64,000 nt of DNA. Source: Salinicoccus sp. RF5. Its GTDB lineage: Bacteria; Bacillota; Bacilli; Staphylococcales; Salinicoccaceae. The stretch covers positions 868,001 through 932,000 of the forward strand of contig NZ_JAJGRC010000001.1 of NCBI RefSeq assembly GCF_020786625.1, in the 5' to 3' direction. A program made the translations under genes and the position numbers. The notes under the pieces were generated by a model. It saw nothing but the letters and a program-made list of their open reading frames with translations, was not told the DNA's origin and searched no databases. Below are positions 61,901-64,000 of the stretch, piece by piece. Numbering within the stretch: position 1 is the stretch's first letter; each line of letters begins with the position of its first letter.

Positions 61901-62989
61901 ATGGGATCAATAAGCTTCAAATCAGTAAATAAGAAATATGATGACAAATTTCATGCAGTGAAGAATTTTGACCTTGAGGTGGAAGACGGCGAGTTCGTCG
62001 TCTTTGTAGGACCTTCAGGCTGTGGAAAATCGACGACTCTCAGAATGCTGGCAGGACTTGAAGAGATTTCATCTGGGGAAATTTGGATTGAGAATAAGAA
62101 GGTCAATAACGTGGAACCGAAAAACAGGGATATTTCCATGGTGTTCCAAAACTATGCACTTTATCCGCACATGAACGCCTATGACAATATGGCATTCTCA
62201 CTCAAACTCCGTAAAACGGATAAAAAGGAAATTGAACGAAAGGTGATGGAAGCAGCAAATATACTCGGTATTACCGAACTCCTTGAGAAGAAACCAAAAG
62301 CGATGTCCGGTGGTCAGAGGCAGCGGATTGCCCTTGGCAGGAGCATCGTAAGGGATCCTGCTGTATTCCTTATGGATGAACCCCTATCTAACCTCGATGC
62401 CAAACTTCGTGTTCAGATGAGGTCCGAGCTAACCAAACTGCACAAGAACTTAAATGCCACTGTCGTTTATGTTACCCATGATCAGACGGAAGCGATGACA
62501 ATGGCAAGCCGTATCGTTGTATTGAATGCTGGGGAGATTCAACAAGTCGGTGCACCTCGCGACATATACGAAAATCCAAGAAACAGATTCGTCGCAGAGT
62601 TCATCGGCAGTCCTTCCATGAATGTCGTCGAGGTGGAGCTCGAGGGGAACACCATCAAATGGGGAGACTTCAGAATAGAGATTCCGAAAGGTAAATTGAA
62701 TAAGATTAAAGATTACAACAAGGACCGTATGCTCCTCGGCATCCGGCCGGAAGATATACACGATGAACCGATTTTCATGGAGAACACAACCAACAACAAG
62801 ATCAACCTGAAGATCGATACGGTTGAGCTTCTAGGTGCAGAAACGATCATCTTTGGAAGGGTCAATGGGGACGAAGTAAAAGTGAAGCTGGATTCAAGAT
62901 TCGAATATACAGTGGGGGATAAAATCGAACTTGCAATCGATCAGAACAAGATGTCATTCTTCGACATCGATACTGAGGAAGCCTTATGA
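61901..62989 (+). CDS. msmK: Sugar ABC transporter ATPase (MsmK/UgpC type)
   Basis: 362 residues. Walker A GPSGCGKST, Q-loop VFQNYALYPHM, signature MSGGQRQRIALGR, Walker B AVFLMDEPLSNLDAKLR, His-switch VTHDQTEAMTMA, then the OB/TOBE regulatory domain (~240-362). Powers the two permeases at 53.6-55.3 kb, whose operon has no ATPase of its own. ATG 61901 (GAGGG upstream) preferred over ATG 61895. Confidence 0.93.
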   Translation: MGSISFKSVNKKYDDKFHAVKNFDLEVEDGEFVVFVGPSGCGKSTTLRMLAGLEEISSGEIWIENKKVNNVEPKNRDISMVFQNYALYPHMNAYDNMAFSLKLRKTDKKEIERKVMEAANILGITELLEKKPKAMSGGQRQRIALGRSIVRDPAVFLMDEPLSNLDAKLRVQMRSELTKLHKNLNATVVYVTHDQTEAMTMASRIVVLNAGEIQQVGAPRDIYENPRNRFVAEFIGSPSMNVVEVELEGNTIKWGDFRIEIPKGKLNKIKDYNKDRMLLGIRPEDIHDEPIFMENTTNNKINLKIDTVELLGAETIIFGRVNGDEVKVKLDSRFEYTVGDKIELAIDQNKMSFFDIDTEEAL

Positions 62990-63999
62990 AAGTCGATATA
63001 GTAAGCTCTTTCACCGAAGAGGAGAAAGAACTGACAACAATAACCATTTCAAATAAGGGGAAAAGTGTCACACTCCTCAATTTCGGTGCACGCATCACCA
63101 GCTGGGTTGTACCTGACAAGGACGGTACATTTGAAGATATAGTGCTCGGGCACGAAGCCCCTCACGATTACCTCACCAACCCCTACTACTTCGGAGCGGC
63201 AATTGGGAGAGTGGCCGGCAGAATCAGGGATGGTAAAGCACAGCTTGAAAAGCAAACCCTAGACCTCACCAAAAATGATGATGGCAACCATCTTCATGGA
63301 GGAAACTACGGCTTTGATCGTCTATTCTATACTTATGACATCATTCAGAATGACAATGCCGTCACCATACATTTCAGCAGCAGACTGGAACATATGTCAG
63401 ATGGTTACCCAGGCAATCTGGACATCAAGATTTCCTACACGTATACGATCGATGACCTTCTCATCATTGATTACACTCTCTCAACAGATCAGGATACACT
63501 GGTCAACCCGACAAATCATATGTATATAAACCTCAATGGGAACCTGAAATGCGACATATTGAATCATCGTATGAATTTGGGTGGAAAGAAGTTCGGAACA
63601 GTTGATGAATCCGTTATGCCAACAAGTAAAAATGGTATAATTGAAAGCAGTAACGAAATACTACCACTTGCTGATATCATCAAATCAGACAATCCTCAGT
63701 TCAAACAGTTCAATGGCCTTGACCATCCATTCATAATTGAAGACGAACGACTGATAGTACAGACGCAAAACGGCAGAACTCTCAGTGTAGAAACTGAAGA
63801 TCCTGTCGTGGTGATATTCACTTGCAATGATTTTGATTTTAAAGATTCATCAGAAAAACATTTTTATCAGCATTGTGGACTGACATTGGAAGCACAACTG
63901 CCTCCGGATGACATCAATAGTAATCCTGCTTCAAAGACAATACTTAAGGCTGGAAAAACATTCAAAAAGCGCACAGCATATCAATTCAATATACAATGA
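62986..63999 (+). CDS. galM: Aldose 1-epimerase (galactose mutarotase)
   Basis: 337 residues. LLNFGARITSWVVPDKDG, GAAIGRVAGRIRDG, catalytic His in DDGNHLHGGNYGFDR and the second His in VNPTNHMYINL; general-base Glu in GLTLEAQLPPD. Interconverts alpha and beta galactose for GalK. Overlaps the ATPase gene by 4 bp (ATGA); the stop lies at the window edge. Confidence 0.95.
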   Translation: MKVDIVSSFTEEEKELTTITISNKGKSVTLLNFGARITSWVVPDKDGTFEDIVLGHEAPHDYLTNPYYFGAAIGRVAGRIRDGKAQLEKQTLDLTKNDDGNHLHGGNYGFDRLFYTYDIIQNDNAVTIHFSSRLEHMSDGYPGNLDIKISYTYTIDDLLIIDYTLSTDQDTLVNPTNHMYINLNGNLKCDILNHRMNLGGKKFGTVDESVMPTSKNGIIESSNEILPLADIIKSDNPQFKQFNGLDHPFIIEDERLIVQTQNGRTLSVETEDPVVVIFTCNDFDFKDSSEKHFYQHCGLTLEAQLPPDDINSNPASKTILKAGKTFKKRTAYQFNIQ

Positions 64000-64000
64000 T

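Noticed and set aside
1..64000. Prophage, insertion sequence, integrase, toxin-antitoxin or defence island
   Set aside because: No transposase, integrase, phage structural, restriction or other defence genes were recognised on either strand; the XRE/4TM pair was considered as toxin-antitoxin but the partner looks like an ordinary membrane protein.

Overview
The window reads as a chromosomal segment of a moderate-GC member of the Staphylococcaceae. Salinicoccus or Jeotgalicoccus-like is my best guess. The basis is strong AGGAGG ribosome sites, two SigB-type promoters, cre sites, teichoic-acid glycosyltransferases, a CidR-like LysR regulator, a staphylococcal-type nan operon and Leloir genes. 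No prophage, insertion sequence, rRNA or CRISPR array was found. One tRNA gene lies at about 45.1 kb. The species assignment is inference.

Layout. 0-25 kb is mostly single genes or pairs in a GC-richer background: a truncated aldehyde dehydrogenase, small membrane proteins, a helical-repeat protein, acetyltransferase, GIY-YIG protein, an XRE regulator/membrane-protein pair with twin operators, cutC, a DUF5780/TcaA-like surface protein, a kinase-fold protein, a GlsB-type stress protein, a teichoic-acid polymerase/glucosyltransferase pair (11.0-14.7 kb), a YsnF-type stress protein, lipoproteins, a thioesterase, a LysR regulator, an AprX-type protease, then a 41-bp tandem repeat array (20.9-21.3 kb), an MBL-fold enzyme, nadX, a reductase and an acyltransferase. 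25.5-32.1 kb is a distinctly AT-richer sialic acid operon (nanE-nanA-SSS symporter-FAD oxidoreductase-nanK-rpiR) behind a clear sigma-A promoter and a cre site. 32.5-35.1 kb holds two tandem paralogous zinc alcohol dehydrogenases with near-identical terminators. After a nucleoside hydrolase and a lipoprotein comes the complete ribose operon rbsRKDACB (36.7-42.3 kb, minus strand) with a perfect LacI-type operator. 42.4-51.8 kb has a short-type aconitase, an RDD protein, the tRNA, an Mga/PRD-like regulator, a second lipoprotein paralogue, and an M24-fold hydrolase coupled to a sodium:solute symporter.

52.2-64.0 kb is a galactoside-use locus. A three-gene ABC importer (binding protein and two permeases) with a cytoplasmic GH2 glycosidase runs on the plus strand. 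It converges on galK-galE-galT plus a membrane-anchored GH43 endo-arabinanase-like enzyme on the minus strand. A divergent msmK-type ATPase-galM pair completes importer and pathway. Both control regions carry the same 20-nt AT-rich element, so one regulator outside the window probably controls all three transcripts.

The best leads for something undescribed are: the flavoprotein inside the sialic acid operon, which lacks the usual fumarate-reductase/NadB histidine; the 41-bp structured repeat array; the shared gal-locus operator; the M24 enzyme that has lost three of five metal ligands and sits with a symporter; and the tRNA-Thr(GGT) with a tRNA-Gly-like body.
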